A model generated the notes under the pieces. That model was not told the DNA's origin, did no database searches, and saw only the letters and a program-made list of their open reading frames with translations. From a virus, in the IMG/VR virus record IMGVR_UViG_3300042868_005483, positions 1 to 22,058 of that record: a stretch of 22,058 nucleotides of DNA. The stretch is one strand, 5' to 3'. Numbering within the stretch: the first letter of the stretch is position 1; each line of letters opens with the position of its first letter. Positions 21,944 through 22,058 of this stretch are shown here, in pieces. The position numbers and the translations under genes were made by a program.

Positions 21944-22058
21944 CCGTTGTATATTTTATAAATATCACTTGTTCCAGAGTAAGTGATAGGTTGTGTTGAT
22001 GCTGAATAGTTTACTTGAGCAATGGTCTCATAAACTACATCATAGGCAAGATTGGGGT
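21940..22058 (-). CDS. C-terminal end of an unknown protein (partial)
   Basis: Reading in from the right edge, 38 codons end at TGA 21942-21940, which overlaps the portal start (ATGA). The peptide (PNLAYDVVYETIAQ..., ending in SDIYKIYNG) is not recognised. The tight coupling suggests a head or packaging gene directly before the portal. The rest lies outside the window. Confidence 0.6.
   Translation of the reverse strand, partial: PNLAYDVVYETIAQVNYSASTQPITYSGTSDIYKIYNG

Overview
The window is part of the genome of a tailed double-stranded DNA phage (or prophage) that probably infects a member of the Bacteroidota. Signs of this are the AT-rich sequence, the general lack of strong Shine-Dalgarno sites with A/T-rich stretches before start codons, and several proteins of types I know from Bacteroidota phages (DUF6712-like connector, the 'MGCNCK' small protein, the Dit-like tail protein, a tape measure ending in a Gly-rich 'GGESVINR' segment). 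Host and phage group are inferred. No integrase, lysis gene, tRNA or major capsid gene is visible here.

Layout. Almost everything is on the minus strand, transcribed from high to low coordinates. At the right edge are the last codons of an unknown gene, then the portal (21943-20870) and a head-tail connector (20870-20220). A plus-strand island of eight very small genes (18408-20218) converges on the connector; two of them are related zinc-finger-like proteins and one is a helix-turn-helix protein. A divergent promoter region (about 18326-18407) separates the island from a short minus-strand unit: a winged-helix-like gene, a repeat-rich 120-bp intergenic stretch, and a membrane-anchored coiled-coil gene. 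That unit is closed by two strong minus-strand terminators at 17450-17420 and 17317-17291, with a possible small RNA between them. The main late operon starts at 17252: two small proteins, small terminase, an unknown protein, two DNA methyltransferases, three tandem related small genes, large terminase, a probable tail-assembly-chaperone-like gene with a T10 frameshift site, neck/tail-completion proteins, three tail or baseplate proteins, the tape measure, and a large multidomain protein that runs off the left edge (XkdF-like protease region, conserved linker modules and a HAD phosphatase-like domain).

How it fits together. The operon is tightly packed, with many ATGA or TAATG stop/start overlaps, so packaging, DNA modification and tail assembly are probably made together late in infection. 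The most unusual part is 15034-12868. A complete beta-class adenine/cytosine-N methyltransferase lacks the middle module that related phage methyltransferases carry between their two catalytic halves. Three small genes directly downstream each encode just that module, with three conserved blocks separated by hypervariable segments. I read this as a possible 'detached target-recognition cassette' array that could give one catalytic subunit several DNA specificities. This is inference and has not been tested.
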